From Acinetobacter brisouii CIP 110357 (GTDB lineage: Bacteria > Pseudomonadota > Gammaproteobacteria > Pseudomonadales > Moraxellaceae), in the NCBI RefSeq assembly GCF_000488275.1, contig NZ_KI530762.1:1144800-1208799 (forward strand): 64,000 nucleotides of DNA, in the 5' to 3' direction. The first letter of the stretch is position 1, and every line of letters begins with the position of its first letter. The notes under the pieces are model-generated. The model was given only the letters and a program-made list of their open reading frames with translations. It was not told the DNA's origin and ran no database searches. Shown here piece by piece: positions 19,392 to 29,212 of this stretch. The position numbers and the translations under genes are program-made.

Positions 19392-20024
19392 ATGCATCTT
19401 TTTTTTCAGGAATTAAAACAAGGCAGTAAGGCATTAGGGCTTGACCTGAATGAAAATGCTTTGAATCTATTATTGAAATATCAAGATGCGCTAGTGCTTT
19501 GGAATAAGGCCTATAACCTGACTGCAATTCGTGATCCGAAAGAAATGCTGGTGAAACATTTGCTGGATAGCTTGAGCATTTTACCTTCTTTGCCCGCAGG
19601 ACGTTTACTGGATATTGGCACAGGTGGTGGTATGCCGGGTATGATTATTGCGCTATGTCAGCCTGAACGTGAGTGTGTTTTGCTTGATTCAAATGGCAAA
19701 AAAATCCGCTTCTTAAAACAGTTCATTGCAGATTTGAAATTGCCTAATGTCACCGCAGTGCAAACCCGTGTGGAAGATGAAGACAGTATTCGTGAGCTTG
19801 GACAGTTTGATGTTATTACCAGTCGAGCTTTTGCATCATTGACTGATTTTGTTGCCGCATCTAAGCCATATATGCATACCGGTAGTTACATTTGTGCGAT
19901 GAAAGGTTTAATTCCAAATGAGGAAATAGCTGAATTTTCCAAGGAATTTAACCATCAAGTGATTGAATTAAAAGTGCCGCGTTTAGATGAGCAACGTCAT
20001 TTAATCATTTTGCAGAAAAATTAA
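19392..20024 (+). CDS. rsmG: 16S rRNA (guanine527-N7)-methyltransferase RsmG
   Basis: SAM-dependent methyltransferase for G527 of 16S rRNA. The 210-aa protein shows NAYNLTAIRD-like region (NKAYNLTAIRDPKEM), the motif HLLDSL, the SAM-binding glycine loop LLDIGTGGGMPGM, and DVITSRAFASL. TTG (19386) could give a two-residue extension; the ATG is preferred. It lies upstream of parA-parB, a widespread arrangement near the replication origin, although neither gidA nor an origin is seen here. Confidence 0.96.
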   Translation: MHLFFQELKQGSKALGLDLNENALNLLLKYQDALVLWNKAYNLTAIRDPKEMLVKHLLDSLSILPSLPAGRLLDIGTGGGMPGMIIALCQPERECVLLDSNGKKIRFLKQFIADLKLPNVTAVQTRVEDEDSIRELGQFDVITSRAFASLTDFVAASKPYMHTGSYICAMKGLIPNEEIAEFSKEFNHQVIELKVPRLDEQRHLIILQKN

Positions 20025-20044
20025 GGATTGGGGTTTTATTGAAC

Positions 20045-20830
20045 ATGGCTCAAATTATTGCAATTGCAAACCAAAAAGGTGGGGTCGGTAAAACAACAAC
20101 CGCAGTAAATCTGGCAGCTTCTCTCGCTGTATTGAAAAAGCGTGTTTTGCTGGTGGATATGGATCCACAAGGAAATGCCACCATGGGTTCAGGTGTGCAA
20201 AAAAATGATTTGTTGTATACCGTGACTGATGTTTTGCTGGGTGAAGTCCCTATTGAGACAGCAATTAGTAAAACAGAAGTGGGCTATAAATTGCTGGGTG
20301 CAAACCGTGATCTCTCAGGGGTTGAGCTTGCGATTGCAGAACAGAAGAAACGTGAGTTTATTTTGCGTGATGCGTTGCAACAAGTTGAACAGTCTTTTGA
20401 CTTTATTATTGTTGACTGTGCGCCGAGTTTAAGCCTGATTACTGTGAACGCTTTGGCGGCTGTACAGGGTGTGTTGATTCCAATGCAGTGTGAATATTAT
20501 GCTTTGGAAGGCTTGGCTGATTTGACTCAAACTATTGATCGTATCCAGCAAGTATTAAACCCACAGCTACAGGTTGTTGGTGTATTGCGTACCATGTATG
20601 ATCCGCGTAATGCGTTAACTCGGGATGTTTCTGCTGAACTTGAACAGTATTTTGGTTCAAAACTCTATGAAACCGTTATTCCACGTAACATACGCTTAGC
20701 TGAAGCACCAGCACATGGGCTTCCTGTAATTTTCTTTGAAAAAAGCTCCAAGGGCGCAGTTGCCTATTTGAAAATGGCAACCGAATTAGTTAAAAAAACT
20801 AAAGTAGTGAAAAAAGGACAATCAGCATGA
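20045..20830 (+). CDS. parA: Chromosome-partitioning ATPase ParA (Soj)
   Basis: Deviant Walker ATPase that moves ParB-parS complexes along the nucleoid. The 261-aa protein begins MAQIIAIANQKGGVGKTTTAVNLAA (deviant Walker A, with the signature lysine in KGG), followed by LLVDMDPQGNAT and IIVDCAPSLSL. There is no N-terminal HTH extension, so it is the chromosomal type. The ATG at 20045 is chosen over a TTG two codons earlier. Its stop overlaps the parB start. Confidence 0.96.
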   Translation: MAQIIAIANQKGGVGKTTTAVNLAASLAVLKKRVLLVDMDPQGNATMGSGVQKNDLLYTVTDVLLGEVPIETAISKTEVGYKLLGANRDLSGVELAIAEQKKREFILRDALQQVEQSFDFIIVDCAPSLSLITVNALAAVQGVLIPMQCEYYALEGLADLTQTIDRIQQVLNPQLQVVGVLRTMYDPRNALTRDVSAELEQYFGSKLYETVIPRNIRLAEAPAHGLPVIFFEKSSKGAVAYLKMATELVKKTKVVKKGQSA

Positions 20831-21717
20831 GCGTAAGAAAACGCGGATTAGCAAAAGGGCGCGGTTTAGATGCTTTGCTCGGTTCGATTCAAAAAGAAAA
20901 ACTGAAAATTGAACAACAAGCACATGATCATGGGCAATTTAAAAATATTGATGTCAATTTATTAAAACGTGGTGAATACCAGCCACGTCGTTTTATGAAT
21001 GAAGAAGCATTGCAAGAGCTGGCAGCTTCAATCGAAAAACATGGCGTGATGCAGCCCATTGTTATTCGCCCAGTAGATGATGAACGCTATCCGTATGAAA
21101 TTATTGCAGGTGAGCGTCGTTGGCGTGCGGCACAATTAGCAGGTTTAACTGAAATTCCTGCGATTGTCCGTGAAATGAATGATCAGGTTGCGATTGCTTT
21201 GGCGTTGATTGAAAACATTCAACGTCAGGACTTGAACCCGATTGATCAAGCAATGGCACTCCAACGATTTCATGAAGAATTTGGTTTAAGTCATCAGGAA
21301 ATTGCTGATACCGTGGGTAAAGCACGAACCACGATCAGTAATTTACTACGATTGCTGACATTGGCTGAACCTGTAAAAGAATTGATGCAAACGGGTATTT
21401 TAGACATGGGTCATGCCCGTGCGATTTTAACATTGAAAGCAAAAGATCAAGAACGTATTGCTGATATTGTGATTGAAAAAAGCTTATCGGTACGTCAAAC
21501 CGAACAATTGGTGCGTGAATTTAATACACCAAAAAATGAAAAAGTGAAGCCGGCACCATCTCCTGACCTTGAGCAATTGACTCAGAAATTATCTGAGCGG
21601 TTTAACGCAAATGTACAGATTGATCATAATCAGCAAGGTAAAGGTAAGCTCGTGATTCATTATCATTCATTAGATGAGCTAGATGGTATTTTGAATATTT
21701 GTTTGACAACTAATTAA
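20827..21717 (+). CDS. parB: Chromosome-partitioning protein ParB (Spo0J)
   Basis: CTPase and DNA-binding protein that loads at parS and spreads to organise the origin region. It has 296 aa. The N-terminus MSVRKRGLAKGRGLDALLG is the ParA-interaction patch. Box I (QPRRFMNEEALQELAASI), GERRWRAAQLAG and the CTP/spreading motif IENIQRQDLNPIDQA follow, then a helix-turn-helix (SHQEIADTVGKARTTISNLLR). The C-terminal dimerisation domain ends the protein. It overlaps parA by 4 bp. I saw no obvious parS palindrome in the window. Confidence 0.96.
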   Translation: MSVRKRGLAKGRGLDALLGSIQKEKLKIEQQAHDHGQFKNIDVNLLKRGEYQPRRFMNEEALQELAASIEKHGVMQPIVIRPVDDERYPYEIIAGERRWRAAQLAGLTEIPAIVREMNDQVAIALALIENIQRQDLNPIDQAMALQRFHEEFGLSHQEIADTVGKARTTISNLLRLLTLAEPVKELMQTGILDMGHARAILTLKAKDQERIADIVIEKSLSVRQTEQLVREFNTPKNEKVKPAPSPDLEQLTQKLSERFNANVQIDHNQQGKGKLVIHYHSLDELDGILNICLTTN

Positions 21718-21733
21718 GATTTCTGGGGTAGAT

Positions 21734-22378
21734 ATGTGGGAACTCTTTAAAGCGGGTGGTTGGCTTATGTTGCCACTTTTACTATGCTCTGTTTTTACAG
21801 TTGCCATTAGTATTGAGCGTTTTATTCGTTTACGCAATGCTTCTGTGATTCCAAAAGACCTAACAGTTACCGCACAAACTGAAGTTCAGCACATTGCTCA
21901 ATTGTTGCAGCAAAACTCTAAACTGACTGAGTCTGCACTGGGGCAAGTACTGTTTGCAGGTCTGAGTGCCAAGCATGAAACAGATCAGTTTGCACGTGCG
22001 CAGATGGAAGCAGCAGCTTCTCAGGAAATTCATTATTTAGAAAAAAATATTAATTTCCTTGGAACAATGAGTGCAGTTTCTCCTTTACTTGGGTTGCTTG
22101 GCACAGTGATTGGGATTATTGAATCATTCTTGGTGATCGATGTCGGCTCAAATGTCAGTCCAACCTTAATGATTCCTGGGATTTCCAAAGCCCTGATTGC
22201 GACTGCCATGGGGATGGTTGTGGCAATTCCTGCCTTGATTGCTTATCGTTATTTTCAGCGTTTGGTACAAGAATATGTTGCTGAACTAGAACAACAAGCA
22301 ACTTTGTTTCATGCAAAATTATTTTATCAACGTCAAAAAACAGCGTATGACCACGATAGAGCAAAGGATGTTGCATGA
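21734..22378 (+). CDS. exbB: ExbB/TolQ-type proton-channel subunit
   Basis: Inner-membrane proton-channel protein of the MotA/TolQ/ExbB family, 214 aa. It has an N-terminal membrane helix (GGWLMLPLLLCSVFTVAISI), a cytoplasmic helical part and two C-terminal helices containing the family signature FLGTMSAVSPLLGLLGTVIG. It overlaps exbD by 4 bp and heads the exbB-exbD-msbA-lpxK-kdsB run. No tonB gene is next to it, so its energised partner is unknown. The spacing of only 16 bp to parB leaves little room for a separate promoter. Confidence 0.9.
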   Translation: MWELFKAGGWLMLPLLLCSVFTVAISIERFIRLRNASVIPKDLTVTAQTEVQHIAQLLQQNSKLTESALGQVLFAGLSAKHETDQFARAQMEAAASQEIHYLEKNINFLGTMSAVSPLLGLLGTVIGIIESFLVIDVGSNVSPTLMIPGISKALIATAMGMVVAIPALIAYRYFQRLVQEYVAELEQQATLFHAKLFYQRQKTAYDHDRAKDVA

Positions 22379-22803
22379 AATTCAGAAGAGCTTCGCGCGT
22401 TGAAGAAATCCACATCAACTTAACACCGATGATTGACTGTTTGTTGTTTATCTTGGTGTTTTTGTTATTGTCGACAACATTTTATCAGCAAAGCCGTATT
22501 AATCTAACTTTACCTGATGCGCAGGGTGTGCCACCCAAACAATACGATCACAAGATTGAAGTCATGGTAGACTCTGGCGGGCATTATTCTGTGAATGGGC
22601 AGGCGCTTGCCAGCCAGGATACTGCTGATTTATCTACTGCAGTGAAACAGGCTGCTGATGGACGACGCGACTTAATGTTTGTGATCGCAGCAGACGCCAA
22701 AGCAACACATCAGGATGTTGTTCGTGTAATGGATGTTGCGGGACAACTTGGTTTCGTCAATATCAATATTAGTACCAAAGCACCTACTCGAGGTTATGAG
22801 TGA
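22375..22803 (+). CDS. exbD: ExbD/TolR-type proton-channel subunit
   Basis: Single-pass membrane partner of ExbB, 142 aa. A short cytoplasmic N-terminus (KFRRASRVEEIHINLTP) is followed by the membrane helix MIDCLLFILVFLLLSTTF, whose Asp is the proton-carrying residue, and a periplasmic domain with the PDAQGVPP and VIAADAKATHQDVVRVMD elements typical of ExbD/TolR. It overlaps both neighbours by 4 bp, so the stoichiometry with ExbB and MsbA is probably set by coupled translation. Confidence 0.92.
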   Translation: MKFRRASRVEEIHINLTPMIDCLLFILVFLLLSTTFYQQSRINLTLPDAQGVPPKQYDHKIEVMVDSGGHYSVNGQALASQDTADLSTAVKQAADGRRDLMFVIAADAKATHQDVVRVMDVAGQLGFVNINISTKAPTRGYE

Positions 22804-24524
22804 ATCAAGACATTAAAGTTTATTTTCGTCTGCTGGCTTATCTAAAACCTTATGGTGGATATGCTTTACTGGTTTTAATTGGTTTTGCTTTGAGTGCAGG
22901 AACGGAAGTTTCGATTGCTAAACTGCTTGAATTTGTGATCAATGCAATTCAGACGCAAAATACACATCAAACCTCAATTTTTCCATTTTTAGTGGTTTTG
23001 CTGATTTTTGTGCGAGGTATCGGTTCTGTTCTGGGCGATTACTATTCGGCAGTGATTTCTAGACACCTGATTTTTCGTATTCGTCAGCAAGTTTTCGGTA
23101 AGTTATTGCGCTTGCCTCCAAACTACTATTTGAAGAATTCAAGTGGTCATATTACGTCTAAAATTCTGTATAACATTGAGCAGGTGACTGCTGCCTCATC
23201 TGAGTCTGTACAAATTTTGCTAAAAGAAGGTCTGACAACGATAGGTCTTTTGGGTTATCTGTTTTATCAAAACTGGAAGCTTTCTCTCGTTATTTTGGTG
23301 TTTGCGCCACTTATTGGTTTTGTAGTGCGTAAGGCAGCAAAACGTATGCGTAAACTTTCGACTCAAGTGCAAAATACCATGGGGGATGTTAACCATGTGG
23401 TGCAAGAGTCGATTTTGGGACAAGCGGTAGTAAAAGGTTTTTGTGCGCAAGAATTAGAAGAACAGCGTTTGTATGATCGCTCAAGTGATAACTTGAAACG
23501 TGGTTTAAAACTTCATATAGTTAATGTTTTGAACACACCGATTGTGCAATTGATCATGTCGATTGCGATGGCAATTATTATGTGGATTGCGCTGCGCCCA
23601 GAAATTTTAGGTGATACATCATCTGCGCAGTTTGTAGCATTTATTACCGCAGCAGGTATGCTCAGTAAACCAATTAAAAACCTAACCACAGTCAATGAAA
23701 AATTGCAGCGTGGTTTGGCGGCGGCGCATTCTGTATTTGATTTGCTGGATATGCAAGAAGAGGAAAATACAGGAACTCAGAAACCGCAGCTTAAAGGCAA
23801 TCTTCGCTTTGAACAGGTTAATTTGGTTTATCCCGATGGTTCACATGCAATTCATGATTTTAGCCTGCAAATCAAGGCAGGGCAGACGGTTGCACTGGTG
23901 GGACGTTCAGGTGCAGGTAAAACCTCACTGGTGAATCTATTAGTCCGTTTCCAGCAGATCCAATCGGGTAACATCCTGTTGGATGATTTGAAAATTGAAG
24001 ATATTGAATTAGATTGTTTGCGTAGCCAGATTGCGATGGTGAATCAGCAAGTGGTGTTGTTTGACCGTAGTGTGCGTGACAATATTGCTTATGGCCAGTT
24101 GCAAAATGCCAGCGATGAGCAAGTGATTGCAGCAGCTAAAGCTGCCTATGCACATGATTTTATCATGCAATTACCACAAGGCTACGATACAGTCTTGGGT
24201 GCACAAGGCTTGACTTTGTCAGGTGGTCAGCGTCAGCGTATCGCGATTGCCCGCGCCATTTTGAAAAATGCACCTATTTTAGTTCTTGATGAAGCGACCA
24301 GTGCGCTGGATAACGAGTCGGAATATTTTATTCAAAAAGCTTTTGAACAAGCCATGCAGGAACGTACCACAATTGTGATTGCCCATCGGTTATCGACGAT
24401 TGAAAATGCAGATATTATTGTGGTGATGGATCAAGGTCGTATTCTGGAACAAGGTACACATACAGAACTTCTTGCGAAGCATGGTGCATATTTTCAGTTG
24501 CACCAGCGTAACTTCGAGGAGTAA
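22800..24524 (+). CDS. msbA: Lipid A export ABC transporter MsbA
   Basis: Homodimeric ABC exporter that flips the lipid A core across the inner membrane. The 574-aa half-transporter has six membrane helices in the first about 310 residues and a nucleotide-binding domain with Walker A GRSGAGKTSL, signature LSGGQRQRIA, Walker B ILVLDEATSALD and the H-loop IVIAHRLST. The start codon is GTG, inside the exbD stop. Directly followed by lpxK, as in many gammaproteobacteria. Confidence 0.95.
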   Translation: MNQDIKVYFRLLAYLKPYGGYALLVLIGFALSAGTEVSIAKLLEFVINAIQTQNTHQTSIFPFLVVLLIFVRGIGSVLGDYYSAVISRHLIFRIRQQVFGKLLRLPPNYYLKNSSGHITSKILYNIEQVTAASSESVQILLKEGLTTIGLLGYLFYQNWKLSLVILVFAPLIGFVVRKAAKRMRKLSTQVQNTMGDVNHVVQESILGQAVVKGFCAQELEEQRLYDRSSDNLKRGLKLHIVNVLNTPIVQLIMSIAMAIIMWIALRPEILGDTSSAQFVAFITAAGMLSKPIKNLTTVNEKLQRGLAAAHSVFDLLDMQEEENTGTQKPQLKGNLRFEQVNLVYPDGSHAIHDFSLQIKAGQTVALVGRSGAGKTSLVNLLVRFQQIQSGNILLDDLKIEDIELDCLRSQIAMVNQQVVLFDRSVRDNIAYGQLQNASDEQVIAAAKAAYAHDFIMQLPQGYDTVLGAQGLTLSGGQRQRIAIARAILKNAPILVLDEATSALDNESEYFIQKAFEQAMQERTTIVIAHRLSTIENADIIVVMDQGRILEQGTHTELLAKHGAYFQLHQRNFEE

Positions 24525-24527
24525 TTG

Positions 24528-25547
24528 ATGGGTTTAGCACAGCGCATTCAGGAAGCTTGGAATAAGCAATCTCAATGGTTGGTGCTATTACGCCCATTAT
24601 CCTGTTTATATGGCTGTGGTTTTCAGTTGAATAAACAATTGTATCTCTCGGGCTTAAAAAAAGTTTACCAAGCTCCTGTGCCTGTGATGGTGATTGGAAA
24701 TATTACAGTGGGTGGCAGCGGAAAAACACCGCTACTCATTCAATTGGTTAAATATTTACAACAACATCAGGTACGAGTTGGGGTCATCAGTCGAGGTTAT
24801 GGTGGTACTGGGCCTTTTCCAGCGTTGGTTCTGCCAGATTCTCCAGCCAATGTTGTGGGTGATGAGCCATGCCTGATCGTACAAAATACCCATGTGCCAA
24901 TGGCAGTGGGCTCAAATCGTCAACAAGCAATAGAATTACTGTTAAAACACCATCAGCTTGATTTAATTATTAGTGATGATGGTCTACAACACTGGGCTTT
25001 GGCACGTCAGTTAGAATGGATTGTTTTAGACAATAATCGTGGATTGGGTAATCAAAAACTGTTACCAGAAGGTTTTTTACGTGAGCCAGTATCGCGTCTA
25101 CAAAAGAGTACAGTGATTGAACATTCAGCTCAGCCAACTTCTAAAATGCATATGCATTTGCAAGTTGGAGAGCCTTATTTACTGAATACAAATTCAGATG
25201 ATTTACCTGCATTTGATTTAAAGCAAAAATTTCATGTAGTGGTTGGTATTGGTTATCCAAAGCGTTTTTATGACAGTTTAAACAGTATCGGGGTGACGAA
25301 TATTCAAGCACATGAATTTGCTGATCATTATGCGTATGAACTCAGTGATTTACAGTTTGAAGATGCTGCACCTATTATCACGACTGAAAAAGATGCTGTA
25401 AAAATAAAGAAATTGTTACAGCAACACGCGGCACAGTTACAGCGAGAAATTTGGGTATTACCTGTAGAGGCAGTATTGTCTACGGCATGTTATACCACGC
25501 TAGAACATCAATTACAGCAACTTAATATTCATATTACAAAGGTCTGA
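24528..25547 (+). CDS. lpxK: Tetraacyldisaccharide 4'-kinase LpxK
   Basis: Phosphorylates the 4' position of the lipid A disaccharide precursor at the inner membrane. The 339-aa protein has an N-terminal membrane-associated helix ([16 protein letters not shown]), the P-loop [13 protein letters not shown], then SRGYGG and [13 protein letters not shown]. The ATG at 24528 has GAGGAG upstream; TTG at 24525 is an alternative start. It sits between msbA and kdsB with almost no spacing. Confidence 0.96.
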   Translation: MGLAQRIQEAWNKQSQWLVLLRPLSCLYGCGFQLNKQLYLSGLKKVYQAPVPVMVIGNITVGGSGKTPLLIQLVKYLQQHQVRVGVISRGYGGTGPFPALVLPDSPANVVGDEPCLIVQNTHVPMAVGSNRQQAIELLLKHHQLDLIISDDGLQHWALARQLEWIVLDNNRGLGNQKLLPEGFLREPVSRLQKSTVIEHSAQPTSKMHMHLQVGEPYLLNTNSDDLPAFDLKQKFHVVVGIGYPKRFYDSLNSIGVTNIQAHEFADHYAYELSDLQFEDAAPIITTEKDAVKIKKLLQQHAAQLQREIWVLPVEAVLSTACYTTLEHQLQQLNIHITKV

Positions 25548-25549
25548 TT

Positions 25550-26311
25550 ATGAAGCATATTGTTATTCCTGCTCGTTACGCCAGTTCGCGTTTGCCAGGT
25601 AAGCCACTATTAGAAATTCATGGTCGCCCAATGATTTTGCGTGTCGTAGATCAGGCAAAAAAAGTACAAGGTTTTGATGACCTGTGTGTCGCGACCGATG
25701 ACGAACGAATTGTAGAAGTTTGTCGTGCTGAAGGTGTTGATGTTGTCATTACATCTGCAGATCATCCATCAGGTACTGATCGCTTAAGTGAAGTCGCAAA
25801 AATTAAAGGCTGGGATGCTCAAGACATTATTGTCAATGTACAGGGTGATGAACCTTTGCTTCCTGCACAATTGGTACAGCAGGTTGCTCAATTACTGGTT
25901 GATCAGCCACAATGCTCAATGTCGACACTGTGTGAGCCAATTCATACATTAGATGAGTTTCGTCGTGACAGCATTGTCAAGGTGGTCATGTCCAAATATC
26001 ACGAAGCACTGTATTTTAGTCGTGCAACGATTCCTTATGATCGTGATGCGGCTAAACATCAGTCAGAGCATTTACATAATGCAGCTTACCGTCATTTGGG
26101 CTTATATGCTTATCGCGTTGCATTATTACAAGAATATGTTACATGGGAAATGGGTCAGCTTGAGCGCTTAGAAAGCCTCGAACAATTGCGTGTGTTGGAA
26201 AATGGCCGACGTATTGCGATTGCAGTTGCTCAAGCGAATCTACCACCAGGTGTAGATACTCAGGAAGACTTAGACCGTTTAAATGCCTTGGACGTTTCTG
26301 TATTTCAATGA
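25550..26311 (+). CDS. kdsB: CMP-KDO synthetase KdsB
   Basis: Activates 3-deoxy-D-manno-octulosonate with CTP for attachment to lipid A. The 253-aa protein starts with the nucleotide-binding sequence [15 protein letters not shown], and shows [17 protein letters not shown] and [10 protein letters not shown], all KdsB hallmarks. It lies 2 bp after lpxK and overlaps holB by 4 bp. Confidence 0.97.
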   Translation: MKHIVIPARYASSRLPGKPLLEIHGRPMILRVVDQAKKVQGFDDLCVATDDERIVEVCRAEGVDVVITSADHPSGTDRLSEVAKIKGWDAQDIIVNVQGDEPLLPAQLVQQVAQLLVDQPQCSMSTLCEPIHTLDEFRRDSIVKVVMSKYHEALYFSRATIPYDRDAAKHQSEHLHNAAYRHLGLYAYRVALLQEYVTWEMGQLERLESLEQLRVLENGRRIAIAVAQANLPPGVDTQEDLDRLNALDVSVFQ

Positions 26312-27321
26312 TTCAGGATATTGATACCCGACCAGAGTCTGCCAATAGCATGATTTATCCGTGGCAGCAACCTGTCTGGAAGATGCTGACTCAGCGCTTT
26401 CCAGATATCGGGCATGGTTTATTGTTCTATGGTAAGCAGGGCTGTGGTAAGCATGCTTTTGTCGAGCATTTTGTTGCCTGGTTATTGTGTTTAAATAAGC
26501 AGACTCACGGGGCTTGTGGGCAATGTGGTAGTTGTCAGTGGCTAAAGTCAGATACTCATCCAAATTATGTATCGATTAGCACAGATGAAGATAATAAAAA
26601 GGCCAATGCCCAAATCAAGATTGAAAAAATTCGAGAACTACTTCCTTTTGTACAGCAAACGGTAGATGGCTGGCGAGTGATCGTTATTCAACCTGCGGAA
26701 GCATTAAATATTGCATCTGCGAATGCCTTGCTTAAAACACTCGAAGAGCCTGGTGAGCGAGTTGTGATCATTTTGGTTGCCGAGCATTTTTTGAAATTAC
26801 CCGCAACGATCCGTAGTCGATTACAACGTTATGCGCTAGATCGCATTGAACTCGATCAGGCAACAGATTACTTGCAGCAACAATTGACAAGCTTAGATGT
26901 TCAGCAAATTCAACTGTACCTGAATTTAGCCAATGGTATGCCTTTAGAGGCAATGAGTCTGCTGGAACAGGCATGGATAAGTCGCCGCCAGGAATTTATG
27001 CAAGACTGGCTAAATTTGGTACAACAAAAGAGTTCACCAATCCGCTATGCAACAAAATGGGCAAAAGAATTCAATTTTACTGAATTGCAACATTTACTTG
27101 AATATTTGTTGTCCGATCTAATTTGTGTCAAACTGAAACAACCTGTAAAAAATATAGATTTAGATTTTACGCAATTGTGTGATTTTTATTCTCTGGAAGT
27201 GTTGTTTGACATTTATGCAGAGCTACAACAGAGTAAAATAAAGATTCAACAGAATGTGCAAACCAATCTGGTGATAGATCAAATGTTTGTACTTTTGATG
27301 AATGCTAACCGCAATCAATAG
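26308..27321 (+). CDS. holB: DNA polymerase III subunit delta'
   Basis: Clamp-loader subunit that helps place the beta clamp on DNA. The 337-aa protein has an AAA+ fold with a P-loop-like [14 protein letters not shown], a four-cysteine zinc module ([16 protein letters not shown]) at about residues 66-84, and the sensor region [12 protein letters not shown] followed by [10 protein letters not shown] (SRC-like motif with Leu in place of Cys). The ATG overlaps the kdsB stop, and the PilZ gene follows 13 bp later. Confidence 0.92.
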   Translation: MIQDIDTRPESANSMIYPWQQPVWKMLTQRFPDIGHGLLFYGKQGCGKHAFVEHFVAWLLCLNKQTHGACGQCGSCQWLKSDTHPNYVSISTDEDNKKANAQIKIEKIRELLPFVQQTVDGWRVIVIQPAEALNIASANALLKTLEEPGERVVIILVAEHFLKLPATIRSRLQRYALDRIELDQATDYLQQQLTSLDVQQIQLYLNLANGMPLEAMSLLEQAWISRRQEFMQDWLNLVQQKSSPIRYATKWAKEFNFTELQHLLEYLLSDLICVKLKQPVKNIDLDFTQLCDFYSLEVLFDIYAELQQSKIKIQQNVQTNLVIDQMFVLLMNANRNQ

Positions 27322-27334
27322 AAGAGGAAGAATA

Positions 27335-27679
27335 ATGCTACAACCTCGTATGGGCGGAATTATCCAAGCCAATATTACTGATCGTGCTACGTTACAAGCG
27401 AGCTATATGCCATTTGTAAATGGTGGTGGTTTATTTATTTCTTCGCAGCAACCTGTACGACTTGGACAGGAAGTTTTTGTTTTGGCAACTTTGCCAGATC
27501 AAAGCCAGAAAATTCCTCTAACAGGTAAAGTCATTTGGATTAACTACAAACAGTCAGTTGCCAAACCTCAGGGATTTGCGATTCAACTTACAAATGATAA
27601 AGGTGCTTACTATAAGGCTGAAGCAGAAAAGCTGCTTGCAGGAAGTTTGTCACTCAATCACCTTAGTTATACGATTTAA
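27335..27679 (+). CDS. pilZ: Type IV pilus-type PilZ domain protein
   Basis: A 114-aa protein made of one PilZ-like domain (MLQPRMGGIIQANITDRATLQAS, then GGGLFISS and LTGKVIWIN). PilZ of the type IV pilus class is needed for pilus assembly and lacks the RxxxR c-di-GMP-binding motif; I see no such motif near the N-terminus here either. The ATG at 27335 follows GAGGAAG. The order holB-pilZ-tatD is the same as in Pseudomonas, which supports the name. Confidence 0.87.
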   Translation: MLQPRMGGIIQANITDRATLQASYMPFVNGGGLFISSQQPVRLGQEVFVLATLPDQSQKIPLTGKVIWINYKQSVAKPQGFAIQLTNDKGAYYKAEAEKLLAGSLSLNHLSYTI

Positions 27680-27692
27680 AACTGGAGTTCTA

Positions 27693-28466
27693 GTGTTTAC
27701 CGATACTCATTGCCATCTCACTATGTTGGATTTAAGTCCATATGCAGGTGATCTGGATCAAGCTTTACAGGCAGCGCGCGATGCTGGCGTCACAAAATTC
27801 ATGGGAATATCGGTAGCACTAGAAGATTATGTGGCTTTATCTGAGATTGCACACCGACATGCCGATGTTGGCTATAGTGTAGGCGTCCATCCTTGTGAAG
27901 ATGTTGACGTGATGCAAAGAGCAACCGTAGAGCGTCTGGTTGAATTGGCACAAGATCCTAAGGTGTGGGCGCTTGGCGAAACAGGTCTGGATTATTACCA
28001 TAGTACAGAGTATGTTGCAGAGCAAAAAGCCTGCTTTGCTCGACATATCGAAGCATCAAAACAGGTGAGAAAGCCTGCTGTTGTGCATACACGTTCTGCG
28101 AAGCAGGACACGATTGATATGATTCGTACTGAGCAATCGACGCATGGTATTTTACACTGCTTTACTGAAGATTTAGTCACAGCAAAAGCTGTTTTGGATT
28201 GTGGTTATTACATTTCATTTTCAGGGATTGTTTCGTTTAAAAATGCTCAAGAGTTGCGGGATGTTGCTAAACATGTCCCTTTAGATCGTTTATTGATTGA
28301 AACAGATAGTCCTTATTTGGCACCTATGCCATATCGTGGTAAAACCAATGAGCCTAAATATGTGCCGTTTGTTGCTCAAGCGCTTGCACAGGTTTATGGG
28401 TTGACTGTAGAAGAAATTGGTCAGATTACTAGCCAGAATTTTGAAAACCTTCTTAACTTAAAATAA
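27693..28466 (+). CDS. tatD: TatD-family metal-dependent deoxyribonuclease
   Basis: A 257-aa TIM-barrel hydrolase. The metal-binding motif HCH is seen in FTDTHCHL at the N-terminus; other ligands are in GVHPCED, GETGLDYY, VVHTR, LHCFTED and LIETDSPYLAP. The family removes 3' nucleotides from DNA and may have a role in oxidative DNA repair or D-aminoacyl turnover. The start is GTG at 27693, preceded by GGAG. An ATG in the preceding gene could be read in frame from 27558, but that region belongs to pilZ. Confidence 0.92.
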   Translation: MFTDTHCHLTMLDLSPYAGDLDQALQAARDAGVTKFMGISVALEDYVALSEIAHRHADVGYSVGVHPCEDVDVMQRATVERLVELAQDPKVWALGETGLDYYHSTEYVAEQKACFARHIEASKQVRKPAVVHTRSAKQDTIDMIRTEQSTHGILHCFTEDLVTAKAVLDCGYYISFSGIVSFKNAQELRDVAKHVPLDRLLIETDSPYLAPMPYRGKTNEPKYVPFVAQALAQVYGLTVEEIGQITSQNFENLLNLK

Positions 28467-28490
28467 TGTAATTATTGGAAAATGCAGTAA

Positions 28491-29108
28491 ATGAAGACGG
28501 ATCGTCAAGCACAGTTTCGAGCAAGGGAACAATTAATATTTCAAGTTGCTGAACAATTATTATTAGAAAATGGCGAAGCAGGGATGACGCTAGATGCTCT
28601 GGCTGCGGAGTTGGATCTAGCAAAAGGTACACTTTATAAGCACTTTCAAAGTAAAGATGAACTTTACATGCTGCTGATTATTCGCAATGAACAGATGTTG
28701 CTGGAAATGTTGCAAGATACCAATAAGAATTTTGCTGAGCATCTGGCATTTTTTATGTTACATCATTTGCATTATTCCGAGCGTACCGTTTTATTTCATA
28801 GTGTTGAAGAAAAATTGTCTATGACTGGTACGCGTATACAACAGCTTTTTAGCCAGCTATATCAGATTCGTCGCCAGCGTTTGCGGATTATTATTGAGAT
28901 TACTGAAGATTATTTGCAATCTATTCAAAGTCAGATGAGTGTGCGTGATTATCTGGCTGGCATTTGGTCGTTGACCCACGGTGCAGCGATGTTGCTCAAT
29001 TCCAGTTTTTATCAGCGCTATTTGGGTTCGCGTGACAGTTTGCGTGTTGCCTATATTGAGCAAGCATTGGCACTGCCAAAATTGCATACCTCACAAACCC
29101 AAAACTGA
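28491..29108 (+). CDS. TetR-family transcriptional regulator
   Basis: A 205-aa regulator. The N-terminal HTH domain covers about residues 10-60: QLIFQVAEQLLLENGEAGMT, LDALAAELDLAKGTLYKHF, SKDELYMLLI. The C-terminal ligand domain is helical and has no assigned ligand. It starts 24 bp after tatD on the same strand and precedes queD by about 100 bp. Its targets cannot be deduced. Confidence 0.87.
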   Translation: MKTDRQAQFRAREQLIFQVAEQLLLENGEAGMTLDALAAELDLAKGTLYKHFQSKDELYMLLIIRNEQMLLEMLQDTNKNFAEHLAFFMLHHLHYSERTVLFHSVEEKLSMTGTRIQQLFSQLYQIRRQRLRIIIEITEDYLQSIQSQMSVRDYLAGIWSLTHGAAMLLNSSFYQRYLGSRDSLRVAYIEQALALPKLHTSQTQN

Positions 29109-29212
29109 TTTGTGAGTAAAATGCAACTTGGCATGAAAATTATTCCGCAAAAATCGACTTTTGCTCTATAATCGAATGTCCTACTCAAGATTCATAGTTA
29201 TTCATTAGCCTC

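Noticed and set aside
20039..21717. parS site near parAB
   Set aside because: No TGTTTCACGTGAAACA-like palindrome was seen by eye; a pattern search would settle it.
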